64,000 nt of DNA from Ricinus communis (GCF_019578655.1 NC_063263.1:21699001-21763000); one strand, 5' to 3'. Counted from the stretch's first letter, positions 47,801-60,360 are shown. Made by a program: numbers and translations. The notes: a model not told the origin generated them from the letters alone.

Positions 47801-50800
47801 ATTTGCTGGCACAATGAAGTGGATGGTAAGATGACTGAAGTCAAGTACTGAAAAGTAGCACCCAATGACCCAGAGAAAATACAGTAGCATGAACAAGAAG
47901 ATTATCCCAAAGATACACAAGTAGCTCACAGATGCCGAAAAGCAAGCTGGTCTTTATGCTTCAAAAGCAATAATTGCAACACTGGTTCAGAATCTGAATT
48001 TCATTCAGCTTCACAATGCAGTTAAAAAATCTATATCATAATTACAGTTCCACTATATCTCTTATCTCTTCATCCCTCTCTGGCCCTTTTATAACCTATT
48101 CTGATTCCTCTAAAACCTCCTATCACTCAATCACACTTTATCATTAACTTCTAATTCTTCTCAACCTGAAGTTGATAGGGCGATATACTTCACCACTAAC
48201 AAAATAAAGAAAGCATAACAATATAAAAAAAATAGCACAAAGAAAAAGGACATGCCATCATCAATGTCTATGCTAGAGTTAAAGCATGCTCATTGTCAAC
48301 CCACTTGAAAAGTGCTCTCATATGGACCTACAGTAAGGTAATTATATAAATAGCATTAAGGAAAATTTCATTCCACATATTAATTCATCACACATTCTGC
48401 AAACATATAATTGGATAATTTTGACTAAAGACCTAGTTCACAACTTTTCTACAGAAAAGTTAGTTCATATATAAATTGAAAGGCTGACTCAATTTTTAAC
48501 AATCCAAATATAAGCCATCTCTATAGATAAAAAAAATGTTGAGAATTTCAAATAGCTAAGATCAAGAGGAAACAAGGATTGTAATTAATTTTTACTCTTG
48601 AGCATATAACAGTTCAAAAAATTTGAGTTTCTCAGTGAAGAAAACTCTTATGACTGAAGAATATAAATGCCCTTATTTCTAGGTTCAATTTTACAAATTT
48701 CAATACTATTTAAGAAGTGGGAGAGGGAACTGCATTAAATTCATAGAATATTACATCACCAGTGCATGTAGGCCAGAGGCCCTGAGACAAGTCCAAACTT
48801 AACCACCAACGACAAGAAAGAGCAAAGTAGTCTGAACTCTTTTAGAACCAAATAAGCGAATTTGTTAAATATGCGCATTAGCCACACTATTCTCTCTATA
48901 ACAGCTTCAAAGAGTTTTTATCATTAACTTCACAGAGTAGCGTCACCCTAGCATCAAGTTTATTTTTGAAAACAAAGTTCTAGTAGTTTGATTACATACC
49001 TTCAAATTAATGACAGCAACCCTGTTAGCTGGAGTAGAAAGCTGTTCACTAATATATGCCATAGACCTTAACATGGGCTCTAGTGTAACCCTTGACAGTT
49101 GAAACTTAACCTCCGATTCTGTTGAAGGAGTCTTGCTATAATCTTGCAACTGCAGCAGTTTAATGAGATACATATGAGCAATATCCCCTAAATCAAATTC
49201 GGCTATGGAACTAGAAAATAGGACAAATTAGTTGCCTAGTTGATGGTGGACAGTCTTAGTGACGTGCCTGCCTATGCTTTTATAGCGCACAAGTCCCAGA
49301 GCCTGCCCAGAGCAATTGGTGTCTAAGGTATGGTTAAGGAGAAATGAAAGTACACAGTTAGGAGATAGAATTAAGGCTTATAAGGAAGAGATTGCAGTGG
49401 ATGGTGGAGATGTACCAGGCAGCCTTTCAAAGAATAAAGAAAAAGAAGAAGGGAGAGAAGGAAAGAGAAGAGGGAAATCACACTCAGAAAACTAAACACT
49501 AAAACAATCCTAATAATCTCATTCTTCATTAACAACAATATACAAACTTTTATAGGACTATTTTCCACTGTTCAACAGGTATTGCAACTTTAAGTAGAAA
49601 AATTCCTGATAATTACAACAGGAAGCAAGCTAAATAAGAAAATATCTCATAATAATTTCTAAAGGAAATGTTGCATAGGACAAACAGGAAGATCTTAAAT
49701 AAAATTTGCATAATAGTTCTAAGGCCACATTTAGCAAAGGTTTGCAAGATTAAAGATGAAACTTTGTAGGAGTAACAATTTAAGCGTACAATGGATAAAT
49801 AGTTTAAAGTGTGTTTGGCTCGTATGATCTCTTCAATAATGGTGGTGATAGTGTGCTTTGCGCCCTCCACTCTAATACCAAAGGTAGCCTAACTATAATA
49901 TTAGGAAAATTCTTAACTAGCAAATTAAAGAATTAAATCAAGACACCTTTTCGAATTTCTTTTTCCTAGACTCCATTAGCTAGCATCTATTAGGTCCCAT
50001 AAACATTTAGAATTTCCAAATAACTTTACAATATCAACATGGCTAAATGTAAAGAATGCCCATTGGATTGTTGTCAATTATCAAATAGACCACTTCCGAC
50101 TTGTCCAAGTTGAAAACAGAACAGTGCCCACTTGTTTTCATCAGCGTGATGTAAAGAATGCCCGCTGGATTGCCAATTATCAAATAGACCGTTTTCCAAC
50201 TTGGGCAGATTAACAACACAACCTGGCCTACATGTTTTCAAGTATTAACCCAGTAATATTTATACCTTCAAGTTGATCACAGCGACTCTGTTCCCTGGTG
50301 TTAAATTCTTATTCTCCATAACCCAAGTCATTGACTTGAGACAAGGAAGAACTGCCTGTGCAAGAAGACCATATAAATATGCCTAGTCAATAACTTGCTC
50401 CAATTTTATGAACATATATGAATTGTTTTTAAGAAAAATTAAAAGAAAGCCCACTTGATGCATACGTTTTCCCCGCATACCATGTTTCCAGGAGGACCAT
50501 CATCCCGTTGAAGGGACACAGGGGCCATACGAGGGAGATTCAAATCAGCAACAGATTGAGCTGCAGCACCAGCATCATTCAAATTGAATCGTCGTATAAC
50601 TTCATCTTGCCTTGGCCATAACAATGGCGTTGTATCTGAAGCTGAGGTAGAGGTTTTCCTGTCATCGTAACCTATCCCCCCCACTTGTGAACTGGGAGGT
50701 GGAACTTTGGCAACATTTTTCTTAACAGCAGCAACCTTCTTCCCACCTTCTCTAAGAGCACCCAAAGCAACATTGTAAGTATCCACAGCTGTTGCCCCTT

Positions 50801-52727
50801 CTTCTGCATATTTGATGGCTTCCCGACAGAGATTGTTATATCGCAATATTAGAGATTCTTGGCCATTTACTTCACCACCACGTTCATCTATTCCAGGACC
50901 ATTTTTGGAATTTCTTGTCCATCTTCTTAAGATATAATGAGCTGGCAACGTAAGAACATTTGTCACTGTGAAGACTGTCAAAACATGTCTACATAAAATG
51001 CCTGAGTACTCAAACATTTGGCAGCTGCAGTTCGCTCTCATTTCTGGATAGTTCAACGTAACTATATATACCTTGTGGTCATCCTCAAATTTTGCAACTC
51101 TGAACGTGCTGATAGCTGCATCACCCTCAATTTTATTTGCAGTATAGACAAAAGTTTCGACTAGCTCTTCTTGAAATTTTGCAAAAATTTTCTTTGTATA
51201 CAGGTTTGCTGCTTGTTTTTCCATTGGAGATGGTGTCCTTAGGACTGGCATGGTGCAAATTGTATCAAAATCTGATTCTAACTCCTTTTCAAACCAATTT
51301 TCTAGAGCTCTTTCATACTGTCTGAAGAACAATGGTAATGTTGTTTGTTGGTTCACAAAGCCATCGAAAAAAGAACCCTCAAACCCTTGATTTGGAGATA
51401 TCATGGCAAAAAAGGAATCCCGAAAAAAAACTGGAACCCACTGAGCACGAGCTTCATATAATGATTGAAGCCAATCATTTCCCCTCAGATCATATTTATC
51501 AATGATAGAGCTCCAAAATGTCTCAAATTCCTCAATAGTCTCTGTCAAATTAATACAATTGTACAATTCCACCTGAAAATTAGGATGGGCATGACACACA
51601 TGAGCCAATTTTTCCTGCCCTTCTCTCAAGACATGCCATTTGCTAATACAGTGTCGAGCTTCAGGAAATACCAGAGAAACAGCTGTCTGTATGGCCCTAT
51701 CTTGATCAGTCATTATAGAAACAGGTTGATGGTCATTCATCGCTGTGAGAAATGTCTTGAACAGCCAAACAAAAGAAGCCTCAGAATCATCTTGCAGCAT
51801 TGCACAGCCAAATAAAATTGGTTGACCATGATGATTTACTCCTGTAAAAGGAACAAAGGGCACTCTATACTGATTTACTCTGTAATTTGTGTCCAATGTA
51901 ACTGCATCGCCAAAATGGCTGTAAGCTGTCCTTGACCTTGCATCAGCCCAAAAAACATTGGCCATGCGATTATCTTCATCAAGTTGTATTGCATAAAAGA
52001 AACCAGGGTTTTCAGCCTGCATTTTCTTGAAATATTCTAATAAATTCTGACAATCCCTCCCTAATATCCTCTTTCGTGTATTGGGTCTAACAGAAAAACT
52101 GAATGTGGTAGCATTCTTGATGACACGATTAGAGTCTGCAGCAGAAGCATTCCTAAGACCACGATTTCCCTCTGCAGATACACGGTTACCATCCATGGAT
52201 ACATACATGACACCACTGGGTACAGTTCCCCCTCCTTGGAAAGGTTCAGTAATGCCTTTCGCAGCACCAGCAAAATGCCTGCGGGGCCGAAGGTAATGCA
52301 CTTTGCTGGGACTAACCATAGTATGACTATGCTCCTTTATAAATTTTGTTACAGTCCATTTGTCTTGACCCCTAAGCTCTATCCTAAGTTTTGCCTCACA
52401 ACTATCGGCAGACCTCCTTTTCAAAAAACCCTCTCTTGCACAAACAAACTCCTGAGCAACAATGGTCCCATCAGCTCTAGAACGACTCAAATTACCAGGT
52501 TTGGAACTAAAACCTAGACGTCTTGCATACTCATCATAGAAAGTTTTAGCAGCATCTTCAGTATCAAATTGCATACCTACATGAGGCTCAGCTGCCCCAT
52601 CATCATCATGTGCTGATGAATTCTCTGCATTATTTAATTCTCCACCCTCATTGGTTTCAGCATCCCCATCATAAGCCATCACGCGGTGACCCATTCCCTC
52701 CTCTTCATCAATCACATGAGCATCCAT
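44808..52727 (-). CDS. FRS3: FAR1-RELATED SEQUENCE 3-like transcription factor (MULE-derived)
   Basis: Coding exons on the minus strand: 52727-50481, 50355-50266, 49149-49000, 46547-46431, 44852-44808. All introns are GT-AG and phase 0, giving 882 residues. The ATG at 52727 is chosen because the frame upstream has no earlier ATG. A FAR1 zinc-binding domain lies at about 55-140, with C96, C110, H133 and H135. A MULE transposase-type core spans about 270-370, with D279 and D341/D343. A SWIM finger has C567, C569, C579 and H581. The short exons 2-4 encode a repeated module with V-A-V-I-N-L-K and L-R-S-M-A-Y-I words. The end K-K-Q-R-K may help nuclear import. FHY3/FAR1 relatives bind DNA and act in light and developmental control; the specific role of FRS3 is less defined. 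No breaks, so it looks functional. Confidence 0.93.
45000..46430. other. Last intron of the FRS3-like gene
   Basis: The 1.58-kb intron (44853-46430) is AT-rich. The middle (about 45560-45890) is especially so, and I see no element ends or exon in it. Confidence 0.5.
46548..48999. other. 2.45-kb intron of the FRS3-like gene
   Basis: Lies between the third and fourth coding exons. No further copy of the repeated C-terminal exon was found in it and no mobile element was recognised. Confidence 0.5.
50047..50245. repeat. About 100-bp tandem duplication in an FRS3-like intron
   Basis: 50047-50150 and 50151-50245 share ATGTAAAGAATGCCC, TGGATTG, AATTATCAAATAGACC, CAACTTG and a TGTTTTCA end. The second copy ends about 20 bases from the donor site of exon 50355-50266. 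Confidence 0.85.
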
Positions 52728-52748
52728 AACAAACCACCGCTTAAAACT

Positions 52749-53334
52749 AAATCTTAGAGACAATTATGTAAACGCCCTTGCATGTTTAATTCTCTACTGA
52801 AAGTGGACACATTCTGCACACAATTTCAACAATAAAGAAATGGAAGATTTGAGTTTCACTTGCACTGAAGAGAAGAACAAACAGTTACTCCACAAAAATT
52901 TCTTTTTTGTGTACTCTTTATAAACAAAGCTAAATTATCAAATAAAAATCAAGTCTCTCACTTCATAACTAATTCCTAAACACTATAGCATATAAAAATA
53001 ACTCAAGAAAATAACAAAATATACACATTGCAATTAAAGTCTTAAAGAATCAAGCAAAAAAGCAAACAAAAGCTAATAGCTAGAAAATAGTTTATATATA
53101 AACCGTCAGAAAAATGAATTCTTTGGCTAATTAAGACTACAAAAAACATTATTCTTCAATTCAATATAAACAATCAACTAAATCCTTATACTTAGAAAGT
53201 CAATAGTTGGAAGAATTCAATTCCTTCACTTTGTTTTAAAAAAAAATGATAAGAAAAAATGAAATGATTTTGTAGGAATTCAATTCATTTGAAATGACCT
53301 CTTGGAAAAGAGAAGAGTGGGAAATGAAGATTAC
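52749..53334 (-). other. Probable 5' untranslated intron of the FRS3-like gene
   Basis: On the minus strand CCAATTCCACAG is followed by GTAATCTTC at 53334, a good donor. Acceptors near ATTTAG (52749) stand just upstream of the ATG. The leader exon would be 53335 to about 53460. Confidence 0.5.
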
Positions 53335-53470
53335 CTGTGGAATTGGAATTGTGGGAATTTCGCACAAGTAAGAATTAGAGTGGTCTTTTTCTTTTTCTTT
53401 TTTAATTTTATCAAAATTTTGTTCTTTTAAGAGAGAGAGAGAGTGAAATTGAAACCCTAACTTTACCTGT
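53335..53470 (-). promoter_or_regulatory. FRS3-like leader exon and promoter-proximal region
   Basis: The minus strand shows a (CT)7 run (53426-53443) and a GTTAGGGTTT telo-box type word (about 53448-53458). Both are common near plant transcription starts. No TATA box was assigned. Confidence 0.45.
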
Positions 53471-54123
53471 TAACCTTTTTTGTCTTTTTTAAATTTACGA
53501 AAGACGGGCAAACATTTCGGAGCTTTGTTCATTAACCACCCGGTATGCCACTAACCCGACAGTGGTTATTCCGGTTCTAAAAGTCAAACCAGTATGCAAC
53601 CGGTCCTTTTCTTTTCTTTTTTGGATTATCCTTTTTGTTTTTATTACTTTTTGCCGCGGAAAGAAATAACATATTTCTTTGTCTAATTCGTCCCCTTGAG
53701 TTGAGCCTTGCTTTATTTTAAGATAATTTTCTAAACATTATTATATAATTTAAAAAACATTATTATATATATAGAGCTGACTCTTAAGAGATTTTTATAA
53801 ACAACAGTTTTAATAAATAAATACAATAGTGATATACAGGTTTTATATTTATTGTATAGTTATACTAATAAGCTATTTTTAATAACATATCGATTATTTT
53901 CAAAAAGATAGTCATAATTACATTTTAATATTAATTTATAAATATAATCAATTAATTTTAATTGATAGTGTTGAATAAAAAATAAGAAAATATTAAATTT
54001 AATTTTAAAATTATCAATTATATTATTTTTTATAATTACTATATATATTTAATTCATTATCATTTTGATTATATAATTTATTTATTCCTCAAAAGATACA
54101 TAACTAGCTATAATTTTAAAATG

Positions 54124-54124
<1 letters not shown>

Positions 54125-54191
<67 letters not shown>
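54125..54191. repeat. (TA)n microsatellite
   Basis: About 33 uninterrupted TA units. A shorter TA run lies at 54625-54649 and another at about 54893-54903. Confidence 0.95.
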
Positions 54192-54194
<3 letters not shown>

Positions 54195-54231
54195 ATGAAA
54201 ATTTTACAAAAATTGAAGATGTTTTTAGTTT

Positions 54232-54905
54232 TATTTTATTGACATATAAATTCGTGCATTTATTATTATTATAATACTAATAGGATTATTTAATATTTAA
54301 TATTATATTATATACTAATTAATTAAATAATTTATGTTATAATTTCTATAATAATAATTAATACGTGTGACAAACAATACTAGTATATATAAAAGTACAA
54401 AAGAGAATGAAAATCTGAACTGATTAAATTACCACTATAAATAATCAATAATTAATAATTTTATCATAGTTTTATATGTAATTAACTTCATTTCATAATC
54501 CTAATAGAATTAAGTAGTGATTAATCTCCTAATCCTAATAGAATTAATCTAAAATTCTAATTTTATAATAATTTCATATATATTCATAATCCTATTAGAA
54601 ATTAAAGACTTACTATTTATCATACTATATATATATATATATATATATACCTATGACATAGTTCAAATAATTCAATAAAAGTTTTTATAAAAATTGAAAA
54701 CAAGAAGTCATTAAAAAAAAAGTATGATACTTCCAATTTTATTGACAATATTAATTCATGTGCTCTTATTATTATAATACTACGTCAGTAGGATTATTTA
54801 CTATTTAATATTATATTATATGCTAATTTATGTTATAATTTTTATAATTATAATTTACACGTGTAACGCATGTGACGAGCAATAGTAGTATATATATATA
54901 TATAA
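54232..54905 (+). repeat. Pair of direct repeats, Helitron-like 3' ends possible
   Basis: 54232-54395 and 54733-54905 share TTTTATTGACA, ATTATTATAATACTA, AGGATTATTTA, TATTAATATTATATTATAT-like and TTTATGTTATAATTT words in the same order. They end in ACACGTGT..CGCATGTGACGAGCAATA or its shorter form before (C/G)TAGTATATA. A small hairpin followed by CTAGT is how Helitrons end, but no 5' TC end was located. Confidence 0.35.
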
Positions 54906-55484
54906 AGAAGGCTAAGTTTTTTTATGAGACTCTACATGATAGAATTTTATTAAGTTATGTCATATTATTTTCAATGAGAAAACAACATGTGGCATATATT
55001 CACAAAAATATTAATAATAAATACTTATAAAAAAAAGTTAAATGTGATCTTAAATGCTAATAATGAATATGGTAAAAATTGAAGCACGTTTTCTCTAGTT
55101 TTCTCCCTTGTAAAAACTGATGTAGATTGAAAATGTTGGCTTGTCCAATTTCTTGGGTTCTATTGCGAACTTCATTTTTCTACCATTCTATTTTCCCATT
55201 CATCTTTGTAACAACCATCACCTTTCTTTCTTACTCTTCTTTATTTTTTGGTCTTTCCCTTCTCATCATACTTTGCCATTTAGTCATTTATCTTGTTAAA
55301 TGGATTCTGAATAGATCCAAAGGCTTTGTACTAAATTTTGATCGTCAACTATCATAGAAGGAGAGGAACTAATCCTAGATAATTCCCTCTTTTGATATGG
55401 TACAGAAAGTTTGGAACTTTGTTTAGTGGCAAAATTGTAAGGCCTCAAGCAAGTTAATCGTAAAGCTTTTTGATTAAACATGTC

Positions 55485-55970
55485 GGATATTGTTGGGCTT
55501 CTTGATAAAGTTAATATCGAACCATTATATAAGAATATGTTTCTATTTCAATTTTAGGATGCTCTTCAAAAGAACATAGTATATAAGGGTAGCCATTGGG
55601 GTTTTGACGATAAACTTGTTGTATTTAAGGATCTAGTACCATCTAAGTTCTTTTTGTCCCTAAATTCTTATGAAGCCTCTTTTCTAGGTACAGTTGCACA
55701 ATCTACCACTATACTTTATGACTGAGTAGGTTACGATATGACTGGGTTCAGATGTGGGAGAAGTATTGGAGGTTTGGAAGAACAAGAATGGAGACTTCTT
55801 TAGTAATTTTCATCGGATTAAGGTTTTGGTTAATATTAGCAAAACCGTTTTGTTGAGCCCTAATATTAAAGAAGTTTCATCTTATAAGCCTATTGTTGTC
55901 TTATTAACCTATGAATGGTTACTTGAATTTTGTTTCTTTTGTGGCTTAATCAGACATATAGATTGAGATT
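55485..55970 (+). pseudogene. LINE ORF1 remnant (DUF4283 and CCHC_4-like)
   Basis: Two frames together show a DUF4283-like part (H-W-G-F-D-D-K-L-V-V-F-K-D near 55600) and, in the frame starting at 55754, R-I-K-V-L-V-N-I-S-K followed by Y-K-P-I-V-V, T-Y-E-W-L and F-C-F-F-C-G-L-I-R-H. This is the usual order of plant LINE ORF1 proteins. It is cut at 55970 by the LTR of element D3, in the middle of the zinc knuckle. Confidence 0.6.
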
Positions 55971-57093
55971 TGTTGTCCCTTAGAACCAAGGAGGGGGTTA
56001 AATTGGTGACTTCAAATCGCAAAAATATATTAAGTACAAGAATTAGAGCCACATAAGGAATTTATATAAACAAAATATAGAGAGTTAAGGGTTAGAAAGA
56101 TTGAGATAAGGGAATTATAGTGGTTCGAGAATAATACTTCCTAAGTTCACTCCTCAAGATCACACTTGATTATTTCACTATAATCAAAACCTGATTACAA
56201 CCTTTAGGTTTTACAAGCTCACCCAATAACTTGGTGTTTTAGCATGCTAACACTAAACCTCTTCCCTTAGTGTATTAAACACTCACCAAGTCCCTTTACC
56301 ATTGAGTTTTTAATGGAAACTTAATAACTGATTTCTTGTATTTTTAATACCTAGAATCACATAATAACCCTTTATAAGAGCATACAAGCTCTTACAACCT
56401 ATACAAGGTTAATTATACAAAAAATAGCAAGAATAAGGTAAGAAATGAATAACAATAAATATGGCTCTTAGAAAGGTAATTGATAAACCATAAATGTCTC
56501 TTAGGAGAGGTGTTTATATCCTCTAACCATTAAAGAGACGTTACATAGACCAAATTTTTGTTTCGAGCTCTAATAGTGCATTTATCATAGCTCAGTTGCG
56601 GTCGCTACACCTTAATCATAGACGCAACTAGCTTTCTATGGTCAAGACGCTTCTGTCACGGTTGCGAAACTAAAAGTGGCAATAGTTATATTCCATGTGG
56701 CACTTCGTGATTCATCATGTTAGAAATAACCATTAGTGATTTACTTGAGGTTTATATAAATTGCGGTTGTGAAATTAGAGGCGCGGGTGCAATTCTTACT
56801 GCCTTCTCGAAATTAAGCTTCTTGGGTGTGATTTTCTAGCTCACGATTTTGAAACCTTCTACCTTATAAAATCAATCTTTTGCAGGCACAATACGTGGCT
56901 CGCAGTCTTGAAATCCTTAATTACTTCAATGGTCAAGTTGATTATAAAAGTCGTGTTCACGATATACTTGTGGCGGTCACTATTTATAAGGCAACATTGG
57001 AAACTTGATTTAATTAAGCTTCATTAAAAGAATCTCTGCAAAGAGCACTCAAAATCAAGGTTACCTTGAGTCATGAAAAGATTTAGGCTAACA
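55971..57093 (-). repeat. D3 3' LTR
   Basis: Starts and ends like the other D-family LTRs. It shares with D2 the GTTTATGAG/AATTTAACCCCC-type end and the GCGG..GCGAC words of the D1 LTR in between. Confidence 0.72.
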
Positions 57094-57580
57094 ATCTCTC
57101 CCTTTTTAATTTTAAAAATTAATATTGAGTTTAAGAGAGGAAAAAGATAAGCAAGACCAAATGAAAAGAAAAAACTCCCCCTTTCTAGATGGAGTTTTTG
57201 GACCTAACTCCCTTTTAAGTTACTTATAATTCTTTTTTTTTATTTAACTTGTCAATGACATTTGAATTGATATGCAGTTATTATTAATGTTCTCTAATAT
57301 TTTTCTCTTCATGTTTTTTTTAACTCTCTTTTTTCTATCTCAATTATCAACATACTTCTCTCCCTTTTTGTCAAAAGCAAAAAAAAAAAAGTAAGGAAGT
57401 AATTAAAACATAATAATCATGAGGGAGATATGTTAGATCAACAAGAAATGTGCCATAAATGAAAACTCATGAATTTAAAGATATTGAAGAAGGCAAAAAT
57501 GAACTTCATTAATTAATTAAAAATGGAAGGAAGAATAATAAAACAAAAAAATAAAATGAGAAACAAAGGATACCCAAAGC

Positions 57581-58572
57581 CTAATCTCTAGTCTCTTCAT
57601 CTTCTTTACTAAAATTCCACTTATCCACATCACATGAGGTAATCCCTATGGTCTTTTCTTGGATCTCTCTCATGTCTAAATAAAGATGGTGGAGAAGCCT
57701 ATAGGTCTTGTCCATTCTCTTTTCATGCCTTTCAATAAATTGGAGCACTTTTGCTTCAAATCCTTCACCATAACTCCTAGAGGCTTGATGCTGAACTCTT
57801 GCCTCTATACCTCCTTCTTCTTGGACCACTATCTTAGTCCTTTTTTATGCTCTCTTAGGGCTTTCATACCCACCTAGAATGTACTCATAAGTATTATTAT
57901 TAGTTTGGTGATGGCTCTAGAGTCGAAGAGGTTGAGATAAAAAAGGTTAGAGTTGTATATCAACTTAGTTAAGGGAATTTACTTTAGGTTGGAAGCAAAA
58001 GCATTGTAATATTTTACAATTAGAGTGATTTGAAAAGGAAGAAGAATAAGACACTTGGACTTATTTTCTTAGGAGATGAATTGGTCAATAAGAAAGTGGC
58101 AGGTTAGATTTTTTATGGTTTACCATCCCTTAGAGAAAGAAAATGTCCTTTTGGCTTACCTTTTCATTACCATCACTTGTAGAGTTGATGGTGAAGGTAA
58201 TGATCCGGTGAAGGAACCAAAGATGAAGAGATTGGAATTGTTGGCTAAAGAGGATTTTGGATCAAACCTTGTTTTAATGAAGATGGTAGACCAAAATTAG
58301 TGGAAAGAGCTCTCTATATAAATCATGTGAAAGTAGCTATCCACATGAAATCCAAAGACTTTCGAATATTGATCCTTTGTAAGACTGAAAGACTTTCCAA
58401 ATAGATTAAAGGTGATGCCATAGTGGCCCAAGGGGTCACTAAGCTTCTTCTTGACATCTAAGGTGTATAAGAACTCCTTTGTTAGCTCTACAAACTCATC
58501 TTCATTGTGGAACACAAATTTTTTCCAACTCAAGGCCTTAATCTCTTCTATAACCTCTTTTTGAGTCCTCAA
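57581..58572 (-). pseudogene. D3 extra reading-frame remnants (Athila ORF1 / plant transposon protein-like)
   Basis: The frame 58572-58297 reads W-K-K-F-V-F, E-L-T-K-E-F-L-Y and Y-G-I-T-F-N-L-F-G-K-S-F-S-L-T, then Y-S-K-V-F-G-F. This resembles the plant-transposon-protein domain of gypsy ORF1 proteins and the additional ORF before the 3' LTR in some elements. The frame 57829-57581 is a charged C-terminal part, with H-H-L-Y-L-D-M-R-E-I-Q near its end. Stops separate them. The family call is tentative. Confidence 0.4.
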
Positions 58573-59059
58573 TAGCCTAAAGGAGTGCCTTGAGGTATTT
58601 TGTTGGCAACTACTTCCTTTGAGACAATTACTTGATACCTCTTCTTTTCCTCCTCATTTATCCTTCTTATTCTATCTAAAATTTGGGCCACTTCAGACAA
58701 ATCTCCACCAAAGAAATCCACTCCAAAGACTCCCTTTTTAAAGATCTTAAATACCTAAGCTATTGGATAGTGCATAGAATGATAGTCACTAAAATCCATT
58801 AAAGAGATAATGGAGTTGAGAAAGTTCCCCAAAAAGACCTTGTTTTCCTCTATGCAATGATTCATGGTAAGCACATTCTCACTTCTAAGTTTTTTCTTGA
58901 TCACCTCTTTTATCCTGCAATACTAAAAAAGGTGCCATTCTTGTCTCTTCACATGTCACCAAAATTGCCAAACACTTCCAAGCCCTCACTCCTCTAAACA
59001 AGACTTACCTAACTCCTTATATCTCACCACTCTTACTTGGTTTAGCATTCCTAGAGCAT

Positions 59060-60360
59060 GCCAAGGTTATTAGCCTTGGACCTAAGTGGGAAATTCTTTC
59101 TTCTTATTGGAGAGTATGTGGATGATAGGAAGTAAAGAAAGAAAGATCATAGGATCCCAAATGAGCCAACCACTTCTTCTTTTCCTACTCCTTCTTCTCT
59201 TCCTTTTGAGGATAAAGTCCTTAAGCAAATGGAAAAAACTTGAAATTACCTCCACAATTTGCATGCGGACTTAGTGGAAATCCAAAAAGCCCACAAGATT
59301 CCTCATTGTCATATAGAGGATTGGGAAGAAGAGGCTCCAATTCTTCCTCCTCAAGCAAGCTCTAGTGGAAAAGGAAATGAGCTTATGGTCTATCAAAAGG
59401 AAGAAGAAGAAGAGGATGACAAAAAAAAGATTGATTTCCTTATTTTATCTTTTATTTTTATCTTATTTCTCCTTTTATTTTTTCCTTCTCATGCATGACT
59501 TCCTTTCTTTGATCACGCATATGTATATTTTTCTCTTTATGGATGCAATTTTATTGTATTTTTGCTATCTCCTTGAAATTTTACCTTTCTTATCCTTTTT
59601 AATTTTTTTAAAGGGGGAGAAAAATCTAAATTGATTAATCCAAATGGGGAGAGAAATTTAAATTGATTAAGACTTAGAGAGGGAGAGTTGATTAATACTT
59701 AAGTTGTAATTAAATACTAAAAGTTATAAAGTATGTGCTTGATTTGATCAAAAGAGGAGAAATATAAATAAAAAATGCTTAATTACAAAATCAAAAGGGG
59801 AACGAATACAAATATTAAGAGGGAGTAACAAATTGTTAAATGACTTTAAGTAATTGTTCCTTTAGCTCTTGAATATTAGTTAGTAGCTATTCAATTGCAC
59901 TTATACTTGATCAATTTTGAATTTCTAATCAATTTGGTTATCAAAATAAAAAAGGGGGAGATTGTTGACCTAAGGTGCAATTGATCTCTATTTTGATTCT
60001 AACAACCAAATTAATAATCACTAACACCATGACTGAGTATTTATGTGACAGAGCATCAAAGGAACCAAACTTATCTTAAACATTCTTTAGCCTTGAAACA
60101 AGTCTTGTAAAAAGATCCTAAAAGCGCGAGGGCGCTTTCAAGTTGCGGGGGCGCTTTTCATATACTAAAAATTTACAAAACATTGAAAAGTCCACCTGAC
60201 AGCAAGCCAATCGCCTTATGACACTTGGCAATTAAAGTGTCAAAGCCCCAAGAAGTGTGAGGTGCCTCTCTTTAGGCCTTGAGACAAATCGCGTAAGAGC
60301 GCGAGGCGCTTCACGCAAAGGCAAGCGTAAGAGTGTTATTGTGGCGCGGGGGCATTTTTT
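59060..60360 (+). mobile_element. D4: copia-like 3' end in the opposite orientation
   Basis: A plus-strand frame piece (59250-59480, with D-L-V-E-I-Q-K-A-H then E-D-W-E-E-E) resembles the C-terminal piece of D3 on the other strand. A purine tract AAAAAAGGGGGAGAT (59948-59962) is followed by an LTR start TGTTGACCTAAGG at 59963. The LTR continues to at least 60360, with GCGCGGGGGCGCTTT-type GC-rich words at 60120-60350. Its end was not found. Confidence 0.55.

Larger units (their letters stand above)
53471..55120. other. AT-rich intergenic DNA with (TA)n tracts
   Basis: No coding exon seen. Holds (TA)n tracts and two related blocks at 54232-54395 and 54733-54905, described separately. Confidence 0.6.
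55971..59000 (-). mobile_element. D3: copia-like 3' half with LTR
   Basis: The 3' LTR 57093-55971 (minus strand TGTTAGCCTAAATC... to ...GGGACAACA, 1,123 bp) matches D1 and D2. The complement of the purine tract, ATCTCTCCCTTTTTAA, adjoins at 57094-57109. Further right, minus-strand remnants of a reading frame appear (57581-57829 and 58297-58572). The 5' half of the element is not found, and the right limit is about 59000. Confidence 0.65.

Noticed and set aside
49190..49900. Possible MITE in an FRS3-like intron (GGCCACATTTAGC ... GTGTGTTTGGCTC)
   Set aside because: The two ends match too weakly as inverted repeats and no site duplication was seen.
50439..50480. Read-through of the large FRS3 exon past 50481
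   Set aside because: ATG|GTATGC is a good donor, and the next exon (from 50355) continues the protein in phase. The read-through part has no homology that I recognise.
52728..52763. Frame of the FRS3-like gene open 12 codons upstream of the chosen start
   Set aside because: The first codon of that extension is TTG, and a probable leader-intron acceptor lies in it. The first ATG is at 52727.
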